Below are positions 21,559 through 34,280 of a stretch of DNA of 64,000 nucleotides, piece after piece. The stretch is from the NCBI GenBank assembly GCA_047967505.1, contig CM106539.1; one strand, written 5' to 3'. How positions within the stretch are numbered: position 1 is the first letter of the stretch; each line of letters opens with the position of its first letter. The notes under the pieces are model-generated. The model did not search any database. It was not told where the DNA came from and saw only the letters and a list, made by a program, of their open reading frames with translations. This DNA comes from Dipteris shenzhenensis (taxonomy: Eukaryota; Polypodiophyta; Polypodiopsida; Gleicheniales). A program made the position numbers and the translations under genes.

Positions 21559-21637
21559 GGTGGTCTTTAGCTACTACAAAGAGAGTAACATTTTAGTACT
21601 AGGACTCACACTAAGATGAAATGGAGTAAAATAGAAA

Positions 21638-21684
<47 letters not shown>

Positions 21685-21835
21685 AACAACAAAAGCAGAA
21701 AGTTTGCATGTCAATAGAAGGAATGGCAAAAGACAATTGCATCCAGGTCTGAATATTGAATTATGGGGGGAATGCATTTAGAGAATGGAGGAAAAGCAAA
21801 GAACGAATAGAGAATGGGGGAAAAGAGAAGAATGA

Positions 21836-21900
<65 letters not shown>

Positions 21901-22348
21901 ATCCTGCCAGAAAATTCGAGGTGGAAATCAAAAGTTTAGAAGTTCGAAAGTGGAAGCTGGAAATCAAAAGTTTGAAAGTGGAAGTGATAGAGTGCAGGTT
22001 CAAAATTGAAACACCTGAGAGGAGAGGCAGTGCATGAAAATGTGTGTATGAGCATGAGAGCGTACGTGAGAATATCTTGTGCATGAGAATCTGTAATCAA
22101 TAAATATATTACTGCTCATTGATTCGAGAATTCTCTCCATATTGCACACTACTTGGTACTACCACATTCTTGCTAATAGTACATACACCATAGCATGCTG
22201 GTCCTCTTTTTTTGAATCACTTAAATTTGATTCAAGATGTGTAAGCAAAGGAGCATCATGCAAGGGATCTCAGAGATTTGTATGTACCCAGTTTGGCATA
22301 TCACCATCACTGCACACTTTTACATTGTCCAACACTCTACCATTTGCA

Positions 22349-22494
22349 TGTTGGGGTAAAGGGCAGTGTGCCCACCCACTTGTACAGTGCCCATGTATAC
22401 TCATATATATATGAAAGAGGAATAAGCTGGAGTAGCTTTTGCTCCACCACTTTTGGTGTCTCCTATCCCTTTGTGTGTGCTCTCCTCTCCCACA
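22349..22494 (+). repeat. 5' LTR of Copia copy 2
   Basis: TGTTGGGG to CCCACA, 146 bp, directly after the TSD TTGCA and followed three bases later by the tRNA-Met primer site TGGTATCAGAGC. Confidence 0.95.
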
Positions 22495-24500
22495 ACTGGT
22501 ATCAGAGCCCACGGCATTCGATCTACGAGGAGCTCGGTGAGAGGAGAACTCCTAAACCATGAATCTTTTGCAGCTTCTGACAGAATCAACAAGACTCGTC
22601 TACTTCATCAGTGACGTTGGAGCTCTCTGAGCGTGGCTCTATTCGACCGTTTCCATGGTCGCATTTAGACAGTAGCAGGCAACAAGTTCCAGCAACACAG
22701 AACTGACGGAAGTGGGAGCTGTGAGAGCAGGACCGTGCGGTGGGGAGCGTGGATCATCGACTCGAATTGAGCGTCTGAGCGGCTGTGGAATTGAGCGACG
22801 ACTCGACGACCATCTTCTTGGGCTTTGGAGCAGTGGATCGTGGATCATCGTGGACGCTACTGGAGTGCTCACTCTGCTGCGCTTCTGTCATCGTCTTCTG
22901 TCATCGTGCAGCGGTGCTACTCTGTCGGTCGTCCTGCTGCAAGTCCTTCCAAGTTCCAAGGTCCTTCCGTGCTACAAGACAGTGCAAGTCCTTCCAAGGA
23001 ACATGTCATTTCTAGTGGGCGAGCTTGTGAGCACTCAGAGTGAACTATGGATGCGCTTGGATGCCGAGCAGATTGCCATTGATGCTGTGAAGAATGGACA
23101 TTAGCTGTGGATAGGCTGATTTGAGGCTGTTGCTTGGACACTTTACAGGACTGGTCATATGCCATTTTGCAGTCTTGCACAAGGAGCTTTCGATCTGTAC
23201 ATCACTTTGGCAGTGGCATTGACACATGCTTTGATAGTGGTACATGCCTGGTTGAGATGCATTGACAGTTCGTTGGATGCATGGTTGTTTGCCTATGTTG
23301 GATACATATGGTGGTACGGTGATGTATTGAGATCCATCAGATTAGCATCATTTGGAGCACATTTCGGGGCTGTTTTGCCAGTGCTTTTGGGCTATTTTAT
23401 TGTTGATCTGTGAGCATTCTTGGGGCTGATTTGTTGGGCATTGTACTTGCCATTTTGCTGGTTTTGCAGTTGACATACGGGGTGATCTACTGGATGTATT
23501 TTGACCATTTTTTGGGGCTGTTTTTTGCCGGAGCAGATGAGTGCTGTAAAGGGTAGCAAACATTCAAGGAAGCTGCTGTTGCTGTTTTTATGGCAAAATA
23601 GTCATTTTCAGGACTGAATATCTCTTTCCTGGTTAGGAATTGCACTTTGTGCCAAACTGGAAAGTTGTAGTTCATAGAATATACTACAACTTTTCTTTTA
23701 AAAGCAAGTTGATCCGATATAAGCTGCAGGAGTTACAGCCTCTGCAAAATCACAAAAAGTTGCAGTCTACTGTCTATTTGTAACCAATGTGCAGGAAGCT
23801 GTTTTTCAGGTGAGAATATCTAAGAATCCAGAAGGATTTGGCTCTTGAGGTCAACTGACAAGTTGTATATATTTCTACCAGCTACAACTTTCCTGTTTAC
23901 AGCTTTGGCATCCGGTCTTTCAGTGAAAAGATATCGCTGTTCAAAGACAGGGACAGCGTGTTATTTTGCCCAAAGTGGCTGTGAGGTATTGTTGTAGGAA
24001 TTTCTCTTGCACAACAGTGAATTGGGAACTCACAGTAAATTACAGAAAGTGATTGGGATCTCACTTCAGTCCAAGGGAATTATTGGCATTTAGGCAAGTC
24101 ACTTTGGCACATTTGATGCTTGATTTTGTTGCCAAAGGATTGCACACTCTTGGTGATGCATTGGTGATGCAGTAAATGCCATTTCGATGCATTATGGATT
24201 TGCATTGGTGGATGCCGCACTGATGTTTATGGATAGTTGAGCTGGGCTCCTATTGCCATTGGTTGAGCAGGCATTGCTCATTTGGTTCAGTGCATTTCTT
24301 ACTTCAATTGCCAGGCATTGGAAGGTTACTGGGCTGCATATATTCTTGTTTATGCCTCTTTATGGCTGAGTGCTTTTGAGCATTGGATCAGCCAATTTAT
24401 TTGGAGACCTGATTGGTCTGGACAACACTATATTTTTTGGTCATTTGGGTTGCCTATTGCACTATACTGCTCTTTGGTTGTGACCTATTGTGCCACAGAT

Positions 24501-26560
24501 ATGGCATCTACAGCTGGTAGTGCCCTCTTTGATATTGAGAGGTTGGATGGATCAAACTTTCAGTATTGGAAAGAGCAGATTTATGATGTGTTAGTGCAGA
24601 AAAGGCAGCATAAGCCCATTCAATGCAAAGGTGTCAAGCCTAATAGCATTAAACAGAGTGATTGGGATGACATGGATGAGCAAGCATGCTCTATCATTCA
24701 GTCATCACTCTCGAAGTCAGTCTACTTGTAGGTACAGGATGGTGTACAGGGTGTAGACTACCATGCATATGAATTTTATACTCGTATATGCCGGATGTAT
24801 GACCATGATAGTGTTATGTTACAGCATGATGGGCTGAAATGTCCTGATGGGCTGAAATATAGCCTTGATATGCACTCCAAAGGTCGATCAATTGGTAGAT
24901 GGCAAGTCATGTTCAAGGGGGAATTCCAGGAGCAAGTCTAGCTCTCGGACTTGTGTTAGATGTTTCTATTGTGGAAAGTATGGCCACATGAAAAAGTATT
25001 GCTGGAAATGGTTGAGAAATTACAAGAAGAAGAGCAAGGTTAAGAATGACATGAAGAAGGAGAAGAAGCATGTTGATCTTCAAGGCGTGGATGCCAGGGT
25101 TTCCACTGACAGTAGCAGTGATGAAGGCATTCTTTTTTCTATGTCTGACACCTCCTTCTTGGCCACTGATGTACCCATTCTCAGCGATTGGATGTTAGAT
25201 CCATGTGCTTCATGTCATATGACCCCTCATAGGTCATGGTTCAGTGCATATCAGGAATGCATTGTGGAGAGTGGTTTGATGGGCATTGATCATTCTATGG
25301 ATGTCTATGGTTATGGGGAAATCCACCTTGTTATGCCTAGTGGCTCTATTCTTGTTCTACAGAGGGTTAGACATATACCAGGACTTGCTACGAGCAAGAT
25401 CAGTACTGGACAGTTGGTTGAGGCAGGTTATCATGTCTCTTTGGGTGATCATGCATGGAAGATTGCTAGAGGCAATCTGGTTATGGCTAGGGGATCACGG
25501 GTTGGATTCTCTTATGCATTGCATGTATCAGGTGTCCAGGATAAGATGCTTATGATTAGTAAGCAGCCATCAGCTAGTTTATGGTATGCCAGACTTGGAC
25601 ATATGTCTACTGCAGGTATGGAAGCACTTACAACATTGAGATACATTCCTCTTATGGATGTCTCTCAAATTTTATGTCATGATTGTGATGATGGTCAGCA
25701 GTCAGGATCCTCCTTTGTGAGGAAGACAGTTAGTGAGAGGTATCTTGAGCCATTGCAGTTGGTTCATAGTGCAGTTTGTGGGCCTATGCCTACCATTTCA
25801 CTGGGTGGCGCCTCTTACTTTGTGACATTTATTGATGCTGCTACAAAGTACATATGGGTATATCCGATACGGCAGAAGCATGATGTATATGATACATTTT
25901 AGCGCTTCTTGGGTAATGCTGAAAATCAGTCAGGAAAGAAGCTATTGAGCTTGATGACTGATGGTGATGCAGAGTTACCTCTCCTAGATTTCAGCATCTA
26001 TGTGATACACTTGGTATCAGGAGGGTGTTGACCACTCCTCATCTTTCTGCTCATGATGCCTTGGCAGAAGGCATAAATCGGATTCTATTGGATAGGATTG
26101 GTAGCATGCTACGGTATGCAAGTCTTACCGAATGCTATTGGGCTTAGGCATGTAAGACAGCTGCATACTTGCTTAACAGGTCACCCAGGAGATCTTTGAA
26201 TGGTAGAGTGCCATTTGACTTCTTGACAGGCAAGGCACCATGTTATGAGCATTTACGTGTGTTTGGCTGCGAGGCTTATGTTCATGGTTCCCGATCGAGG
26301 AGGTGCATCTTCCTTGGATATTGTGAGTCCAGTAAGGACTACAGGTTATGGGATTCTTCAACTAGAGAGTTGATACGTAGCCATAATGTCTATTTCAGAG
26401 AGGATGCTATGTTTGGACAGCCCAAGACTGTGGATAGCAGGAGAGTGGTGTTCCAGGAGGGTGTAAGTGCACTGATACCTCCGAATTCTTTGCAGGGGCA
26501 GCCCATATCCCTTGGAGTGGGAGGTTTTTCCCACGGTGAGCAGGTTATAAAGTTAGGATA
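24501..26560 (+). pseudogene. Copia gag to integrase, copy 2
   Basis: Same domain order as copy 1, with the same TAG early in gag (24729). Copy-specific lesions are TAG at 25900-25902 in the integrase, a 1-bp loss near 25974 (GCAGAGTTACC against GCAGAGTTTACC) and TAG near 26145 (GGGCTTAGGC against GGGCTGAGGC). The frame from 26169 (LNRSPRRSLNGRVPFDFLTG, then CIFLGYCESSKDYRLWD) is the integrase C-terminal region and stays open to about 26561. The protease and first integrase Asp changes are shared with copy 1. Confidence 0.85.
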
Positions 26561-26630
26561 GCCACGATTACTTTTTGATTTTGGTCAGAGACGATTAGAT
26601 GTCTCGAGTATTCCACAGGTTTATACTCCT

Positions 26631-27665
26631 ATGGAGATTGTTGATGCATCTTCTATGGACAGTTACAGTTTACTCCCAAGATGCGGAGTGCCTCTTGCAG
26701 ATGAGGATGAGGCTATGCATTGTGAGGAGGATACCTTGGCTAATGATGCCCGGTATGATCCATTGGCTGGTTATGCCAGGACAGATGTGGTTTCTGTAGT
26801 TATTGACTCGGGTCATATTGTGCATGGGCAGGAATCATTGATATGTTTGCTTCGTAAGTGCCTTCATGGCCAGAAGCAATCCCCTCAAGCTTGGCTTCAT
26901 AGGTTTGATACTGTTATGAGAGCTCAAGATGTGATGCGCAGTGAGACAGGTTATGGTCTCAGTATTCAGGAGGTTGCTATCCTTCTGAGGTTACTTGCCA
27001 TATGGTTCCTTATGGACAGGGATGCTTTGCAGTGGGCGCTGCATGGTCTTGATGATGTTTGTCAGATACTTGGTTGTTTCAGTATGGAGAGGGGGAAGTT
27101 ATTGAGTACTCCATTGCTGGTATTGGCTCCATACTTGAAACACAGCAGTTTTGACGATCACAGATTAGTTGAGCAGCAAGTTATGGTTGATATGGCAGCC
27201 ATAGTACTTCATGCATCCATGACTGTGTTGAGACTTGGTTCTCACATGTTTGCCATTGGGGCTACACTTCCAGTTCTTGCTTCCGTTGCAGTGGGAGTTG
27301 GTAGCATGATTATGGTAGATTTTGGCAGTAGGGAAGCGGTTGTGGACATCAGGTCCTTATGCTTCCAGGAGCAGCATGCAGGTGATGCAGGTTGGGTAGA
27401 CCAGCAGAGGTCTATTGTAGGTTATGTGCTTATGGTCGCAGGTGGTACAGAGATATTTTCTCTGCACAGTGACAGTTTAGGTGCTATGGACTTAGCACAA
27501 GAGCACGTGGTGGTGAGAGTTCACTCTCCCAGTGAGATCTGGCATGAGATCTTGGTTGACAGGCATCTACAGCTTGTCATTTTCTATCCTGCAAACCTGA
27601 TGTCTGCTAGCAGCTTATCCTCTATGCACTTTGCACATTGTAAAGTGCCGATGGGCATAGGATGA
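26631..27665 (+). other. Collapsed RT/RNase H frame of Copia copy 2
   Basis: A 344-residue open frame. Only fragments match Copia RT (LLRKCLHGQKQSPQAWLHRF) and the linker/RNase H region (QQRSIVGYVLMVAGGTEIFS, near HSDSLGAMDLAQEH). No YVDD motif and most of the RT palm are present, so it cannot be a functional RT. The frame is nevertheless open for its full length despite these losses. It ends about 90 bp before the polypurine tract. Confidence 0.7.
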
Positions 27666-27754
27666 TGGTCTGGTCCTCTTGTTTTTCAGCCTATGGCTGA
27701 TTGTATTATGTGTACTATACTCCCTTAAAGGCACACTGCCTTTAAGTGGGAGGT

Positions 27755-27900
27755 TGTTGGGGTAAAGGGCAGTGTGCCCACCCACTTGTACAGTGCCCAT
27801 GTATACTCATATATATATGAAAGAGGAATAAGCTAGAGTAGCTTTTGCTCCACCACTTTTGGTGTCTCCTATCCCTTTGTGTGTGCTCTCCTCTCCCACA
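27755..27900 (+). repeat. 3' LTR of Copia copy 2
   Basis: Preceded by the polypurine tract, followed by TSD TTGCA. Same 146-bp sequence as the 5' LTR with one difference. Confidence 0.95.
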
Positions 27901-27964
27901 TTGCATAGAGATATACATGTTGCTCTGATTCCTTTGATGTCAAGTGGTTCCTTGTGATAGAATA

Positions 27965-28760
27965 CACAACAAGACAAAGCAACTATAGATGTGCTTGATA
28001 GACATGCAAAATAGAGGACACATCTATAGGCACTACTAGAATAGTGAAAATACGAGCACGCCTAATAGCACGTCTATTAGTGCATCTATTTGTGCGTCTA
28101 TTAGCGCACCTATTAGTGCATCTGCACTACGAATTAGATGTGGATTTAGATGTAGATTTAGATGCAAAACAAAGAATACAGGAAGCGAGATTTTGGTGCA
28201 AGAAGCTGATAAATGTACATCACTACTTTTATAGACATTGCCCATGATTACCAAAGCACATAATTTTAATAAAAATATCAATGCTTTTTGGCAAACCCAC
28301 ATATACAAAAATTAAGTGAGGTGAGGAGAATGAGACAATATGTAAGATAGTTTTGGCAATAGGGTGGCAATATTAATGATGGGCTATGGTTCAATCTCAT
28401 CCTCAATGAGATCAACCCTTGCCAAATTATCTACTTCAAAATACAAACCAGTGTTGAGATCTACAAATACATTCAGCCCACTACTACTTGTGCTACTCAT
28501 GTGCTCATCGAAATCAGCATCACTAATGGTAGGCTCGTCCTCACAGGTAATGGCCTCAATATCTGTATCTCCTATCTCATGATCATCCTCCTCTCTTGTA
28601 TCATGGTCATCATCACCTCCATGGCCATGATAATCCTCCATACACTCCATATTAGTAAATGTGCCATACATCACTTTGGAACGTGGTGTAATAGGTATGC
28701 CATGCCACCACATATTATTATCCACCATTGGTTGATAGACAACCTAATTCAAGCACAAAT
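27965..28760. mobile_element. CACTA family B, left end (copy B1)
   Basis: CACAACAAGACAAAGC at 27965 matches the left end of B2 (60009) and, inverted, 41949. Inside it are GCACGTCTATTAGTGCATC-type repeats (28045-28120). Then comes the last coding exon of a Tnp2-like gene on the minus strand. The three bases before it (ATA) and after 41949 (ATG) differ at one position, so pairing of these two ends is possible but not proven. Confidence 0.65.
28384..28728 (-). pseudogene. Tnp2 C-terminal exon, family B (B1)
   Basis: Open frame containing NNMWWHGIPITPRSKVM followed by a very acidic tail (DDDHDTREEDDHEIGD) and ending LIEDEIEP near the B terminus. The layout (aromatic start, PRSK, acidic tail, then subterminal repeats) matches the last Tnp2 exon of A2 (29231-29663, VAPRSKQIFEDRD plus acidic tail). 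The rest of the gene is missing between here and the A2 edge. Confidence 0.6.
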
Positions 28761-28927
28761 ACAATCATGTTATTTTCCTTGCATCGAAGGTATGAAATAT
28801 TTAAAAGTGAGTATTTTTATATGTGTATACAACATTACTACACACAGATCCTATTGAGATGCTTACGTACCGATGTTTAGCATGCACAGGGTGCTAATCA
28901 TCGGTATTGGAAGTAGGGTTCATTAAG

Positions 28928-29034
28928 GGTCGCTATATAGCGACTTTAGTAAAACGTCGCTATATAGCGACGTTTGCCTAAAGTCACTATATAGCAACTT
29001 TTATCAGATTGGTAATGGTCGTTATATAGTGACA
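28928..29034. repeat. Left subterminal palindromes of A2
   Basis: Four sites: two exact TCGCTATATAGCGA at 28929-28969, then TCACTATATAGCAA and TCGTTATATAGTGA. This shows the family word is present at the left as well as right end. Confidence 0.85.
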
Positions 29035-29230
29035 CTGAGATAGTTTTTTATAGTGATGTTTTACAGAGAGTTGTTTTTTCCATACTGACCTTAAAAGATA
29101 GTTTTTTCCAATGACAATTTTTTTAAAATTTGCACACATGTTTGATCTTTTGAGATAATAAAAGTATGAGAGCATGTACATCAAGCCTTTGAAGCTCATA
29201 TATTCATGTCTAAGTTTGAGATGAAAAATA

Positions 29231-32200
29231 TCAATGAAGAGGATTTACATCAACAGTTTCATTTACATTATGAGCCAAGTCTAATGTGCCAAACAAGTCT
29301 ATCTCTAACTCTATACTGAGTTGATCTCCTATATCATCGTCGTACTCTAGCATCGTACATTCACCTAAGAGTACTTGATCATCTTCTTCAAAAAAGTATG
29401 GTGATTCTTGATGATCGTCATCTTCTTCCTCAAGATCATGATCTCCATCTTCCTCCCGTACGATGTCATTATGCACATCTTCCTCTTGGCTCATATTGTG
29501 ATCTTCATCTTCTTCGCTAAATTCATATGGATCAATTGGATCAGGAATTGGTAGTGGCATCTCCATATCCACATCTCTATCTTCAAAAATTTGCTTACTT
29601 CGTGGTGCAACTTGGATCACATATCACCATCTTGGATCAGAATGATTCGGATGAAAAACCACCTATATTGAAGATGGGTGCCAAATGCCATCAATTATAT
29701 ATATGAAATTATGCATGTATCAATGGATCTTAAAAAATGAAAGCTTCGATTAATTAAATCATTACTATGCACCTACTCACAGTGCTCAGGAAGAACAAAA
29801 GTATCACTTTCATTGGTCCAAAGTTTGGTGGAGTCTATTGCAAAGAAACCGCTACTATCTTTTCTCACTGCCGCATGGGGACCGTTGTAAATAGTTCTAA
29901 GCCATTTTACATCAAGAATGAAAATACTAAGTCGTCTCAAATCAACTTCATAGATTTTGCGTATGGTTCCACAATAATCCAACTATGAGGAGAGAAGATT
30001 GGTATCCGAAGCACTTTTTCGATTATCTTGTGTGAAGTTAGACATGACTCCACAATCATAAGTGACTCTCTTTGAATTTATGTGCTCCATGCAAAAATGT
30101 CATCCATATGACCATAATGCACTGTACTTTTTGTACTGTAAAAGAGCATCATTAAAACAATGACGATGCATCTATTTTATAGCGTATATTGCCACAAATA
30201 ATTACTTAATTATGTCAAGAGGTAAGAAACTTACATGCATCATACATCCAGATGATAACTCTTGCTCGCACTCATTTATTGTCTCTCCATCGTGTTTGGC
30301 TTTACGTAGAGCCAGTTGTAGCCAATCAAGTGACATGTGAGTGGGGAAAAGAGCTAGATCCCGTGGATATGGTTGCGATCGCCTATACATTACTCTGAAT
30401 CTCGTCCTTGCATTTATTCTTTCTACTTTGGCCGCTTCATATCTCTCAATCCACTTTTGCATCTCCTTGCTATTGAGGATACAAAACTTATTGAATTTCT
30501 CCATTTGCTCTTCGCTCATCTTTCTTTCAATCCCTTTTCCTTGGGGAACCTCACCAATGATGTGATCATCATCCTTGTTATGCCAAGCTTGCGGCATATC
30601 GGGATCTGTGGATGGAAGAAACTCCGTGATATATACTAATGACTCTTGCACAAGCCATCCCTCTACCATGCTTGCTTCTAGTCTTGCTCTTTGTCTTATA
30701 AATCCCTTCAAAGTTTTCATAAACCGCTTGAGAAAAAACATCCACCGACTATGAACGGTACCTGCAATGGCCACCTTATCAACTATGTGCACAAGCAAGT
30801 GTACTTGAGTTGTCATGATGCTCGAGGGAAAGTGCTTCTCAAGCAAGCATATAGCTTCGATGGATTCCACCCTAGCCTTCTCGATGCTCGATATGGAGAT
30901 CTCTTTTTGAGATATTCGCCTATTTCACATGCCCATGTAAGATATATTCATAATCAGTCTACAGATTATTCAGCTTAAATTGAAGAAAATGCAATCAATG
31001 CAATTTGATAGTAAGCATACCTCACAATACCATTGATCTTGAATATAGCATTTCTAACATGTTCTTGTAAGCACCCTTTTATTGTAATTGGAAGGATGAA
31101 CTATCAAAGCAACACAGAAGTCATGTCAACAATATAACATAATCATAATTACGCTAATGCATCACGATTATCGGTACACTAATCCTATAGCTTAGAATAC
31201 CTATAAGACCTTGTGCAAATCATGGGACTTGAGCCCACTAAGCTTATTGTCCTTTGAAAATGCTCCTTTCAAGCAACACATGTACCCTGTGGGTGTTTGA
31301 AAAGAGGCAATGTCCACCTTGACTGCTGCCTCCTCTTTCGTAGAGAGGATCCATGTTTCTTTCGGGAGGATAACTTTTCCCGAAGCATGCACTTGGGGCC
31401 ATGAACGAGACATCCTATTCATAGCACGAAGGCCTTCTCGCACTCCTCTCGAGTCTTTGGAACCAACCATGTGTGCCCAAATAGTAGCCCCCACATTCTT
31501 GAAGATATGCATGGGATCCAAGAGATGATTGATTTGTAACTGACCCCACTAAGGAAGGTTGTGAAAGATCAATAGCCTCTTCATTTAAAGAGGAGGTTCC
31601 TCTCCATTCACCCTCCAAGCCTGAATCTAGTCACTTGCCTTCAAATATGATGACCAGTGGTGGATCAAGTTACCTCCATGCGCGAGATGGTCCAATGGAA
31701 GGTATCGAGCATGCACTTCATAAACATTTTTCCTCATATGTTTGGAGTATCATGCAAGCAATTTCAAACCTAGTCCACAAATAGGACAAGCATGGCACCC
31801 ACTTGTAACAAGTCCTGCACGCGTGCATGAATGTATTAGTATAAGACATGCATGCGAAAGAGAGTCATAAAAGCATAATCCTATATTATACATGTAAAGA
31901 CACAACCACGTACCTGTGCACTCTCCATATCCTGGGTAGTCATGCATGGTCCACATCAAGATACCCCTGACCAAAATATCATTTGTATGTCTAATAGCTC
32001 TAGAAATATCAAAGATCCACACTCCTCTCCATAAGATCTGTAACTCCTCTATCAAAGGTACCATGTACATGTCCATATTTTTGGCCTTGTACTTCCCTAG
32101 CACAAGTAGTGCAAGCATGAGGTGTCCCTTCTTTATTATTAGCCATGGTGGGATATTATAATTCACCAAGACTATGGGCCATGTTGACCAAGATGTCGAG

Positions 32201-33438
32201 CGTAACCCGAAAGGATTCACTCCGTCCATGGCGAGCCCAAGATGTAAGTTGTGTGGCTCCCTCGCAAAGTTCGGCCACTGATTGTCTATGTGCTTCCAAG
32301 CTGCACAATCTACGGGAATCCTCAATGTGTCATCAGTGGACCGATGAGATGCATGCCATGTCATCAATTTTGCTATGGATTTGCATCAAAACATGTGCTG
32401 TATTCTTGCAATGATGGGAAAGTGTCTCAAGACCTTTACCGGTATCTGCTCACCCTACAAGTCATCTCTATATCATTGTTTCCCGCACTTTAGACAACTA
32501 GCCAAATATCCATGCTCATGACCAAAGAGAATACAATCATTACGGCAAGTATGGATGGTATCATAATCCATACCCACAATTGTTAGCATCTTCTTCGCTT
32601 CATCTCTTCATGCGGGCATGGTATTTGGTGTAGGTAACATCTTCTAGAGCAACCTATCACAATTCAAACATACATAGGCTTCGAATAATGATGATTCGGT
32701 ACACTAATCCTATAGCTTAGAGTCCCTATAATATATTGAGCAAGGTTAGAATCTTACAACATACATAAAGTGGGGATACAAAGGCTTCGAATAATGATGA
32801 TTCTCAAAACAAACAATATCCAAATAATGAGTCAAATTAATGCAGGAGCTAACCTCATTAAGGCCGAGACACTTGTATCCGACCACCCATACTTTACTTG
32901 TAGATTCAAGATTGAGTGATAAGCATGTAGTTTGACATCTTAGCACCCTCGTACAACTGTGTTGATTACAACTCTCGCATTTTGACCTCAGACTCTGACA
33001 TCACGTGTACATGTGATGTAGTGCCCCTAAAAATAGAATCCATCATGTCCACCATATCCTCATCATCATCCGGGAGACTATAGTATTGCTCAAAGTGTGA
33101 AGGTATATGCACATCCTCGTCACCCTCCTCATCTTGTTTCAAGATTTCGTGTAAATATAAGATCGTGTCTCAAGGTTTCATGTCATAATGATATCTAATA
33201 TTAACCATAAACTCCAATAGCATTGACTTACCGATAATCCATCACCATGTGCAACACCAATGATGGGTACTGGTTCGAGCTCCTCCCCATACATTCGCAA
33301 GTGGCGCATGATAATATGACGTTGATATCGTACTTCTCACTTGCAATGAGTGCAATGACAATACAACCTCTCCGTAAGCCACTCTGTGCTCCCGGGCATT
33401 GGCGCATCATTTGATGAGCTTCCACTTGTCCCTTCCAT
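29231..33438 (-). pseudogene. Tnp2-type CACTA transposase, copy A2
   Basis: Full-length relative of the A1 gene. Start MEGTSGSSS at 33438 (exon to 33232). The middle exons are in pieces: 32367-31750 with LGLAMDGVNPFG and WTMHDYPGYGECTG, then 31521-31201 with LDPMHIFKNVG (LDP in the frame before the start at 31521) and WILSTKEEA. A 222-residue frame at 30870-30202 is the DUF4218-like part. A DUF4216-like exon is at 30143-29779 (YCGTIRKIYEVD, DTFVLPEHCE). The last exon, about 29663-29231, encodes VAPRSKQIFEDRD and a long Asp/Glu tail. Several stops and slips (for example TAA in the plus-strand complement near 31551 and 32446, and loss of the GTGAGT donor context) break it. It preserves the Trp codon that is TAG in A1. 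Confidence 0.85.
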
Positions 33439-33544
33439 CTACACACTTCCAAAATCACAATATAGTTGCAAGGAAATCTATTAAGATCCAAAAAATAGCC
33501 ACCCATGACATCTTTTCTCTTTTCTAACAATAAGTGCCCTGAAC

Positions 33545-33683
33545 CGTCACTATATAGCGACTGTTTGCTCTATCCCATCACTATATAGCGACGCTTTGTC
33601 CTATTCCATGACTATATAGCGACACTCTTTGGATATAAGTGTCGCTATATAGTGATTGACCAGTATCGCTATATAGCGATGCT
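33545..33683. repeat. Central palindrome array of A2
   Basis: Five decayed TCGCTATATAGCGA-type sites between the Tnp2 start and the TNPA leader, matching the A1 central array in number and place. Confidence 0.85.
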
Positions 33684-34244
33684 AGGGGCTTGAGCCCGAA
33701 ACCCCATGCCGCGATGCTTTCTTTAGCATCTCTATTGCAAGAAAAGCAAAAATCTATCCTCTCACCTTATATTCGATGACCTCGCTTTCCTCCTCTCTAT
33801 TCTCCACTCCTCACCACTACTCAGCCCCTCTCCTAACACTTGTGCTCCCTTTCCACCCTTCTCCCTCTTTGCTTGTGTGAAAAGAAGTTTTTCAAGAAGG
33901 TGTCTCTTTAAGTAATGTAGGTTCATTTTTTGTGAGAATTCGTTTTGTGAGTGTTGAAGCATGTTTCTCCTTGTATTGCTAAAGCTTATATGTGCTAGTT
34001 TTCATGCTTGATTTTCAAGGGTTAAAGACAAAAAACGAGATTTTGTGAAAGAAAAAAGACTCACCTCTTCTCTTTTTGGTATTTCTCTTCCTCCTCTTTC
34101 TCCTTGTTTGTAGACTTATGCTTTCTCCTTGTTTGTAGGCTTATGCTTGTCTCCTCAATCCAATTCCTTTGAGAAGTTCTTCTCTAAACTCCTCTTTCCT
34201 CTAACTAGTTATTTGAAAAATGGTATGTTTCCTCTCTTTTGTAG

Positions 34245-34280
34245 GGCCAGTCCACAAAACACCGAGTGGGACTATTCCAG
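34245..34280 (+). other. Small leader exon of TNPA (A2)
   Basis: Acceptor TCTCTTTTGTAG ends at 34244, and CTATTCCAG|GTAAGA is the donor at 34280/34281. It aligns with the duplicated leader exon of A1 (4306-4387). Confidence 0.5.

Larger units (their letters stand above)
21164..26474. repeat. Direct segmental duplication, unit 2
   Basis: Second copy of 15905-21164. The units differ by scattered substitutions, GA-repeat lengths, a 17-bp local repeat (GATGGGCTGAAAT, about 24828-24856) and a few indels. Unit 2 passes into the rest of an intact-length Copia element, so the duplication happened after that insertion. Confidence 0.9.
22344..27905 (+). mobile_element. Complete-length Copia element, copy 2, TSD TTGCA
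   Basis: LTRs 22349-22494 and 27755-27900 (146 bp each) differ at one visible base (AGCTGGAG against AGCTAGAG). The TSD TTGCA is at 22344-22348 and 27901-27905. The primer site TGGTATCAGAGCCC is at 22498, and the polypurine tract AAGTGGGAGG at about 27744-27753. Total 5552 bp between LTR edges. Very short LTRs and a 2-kb leader are unusual for Copia. The coding capacity is damaged. Confidence 0.95.

Noticed and set aside
28031-28047. CACTACTAGAATAGTG as the left terminus of A2.
   Set aside because: It is not similar to the A2 right end beyond CACTA, lies within B subterminal repeats, and does not precede the A palindrome array directly.
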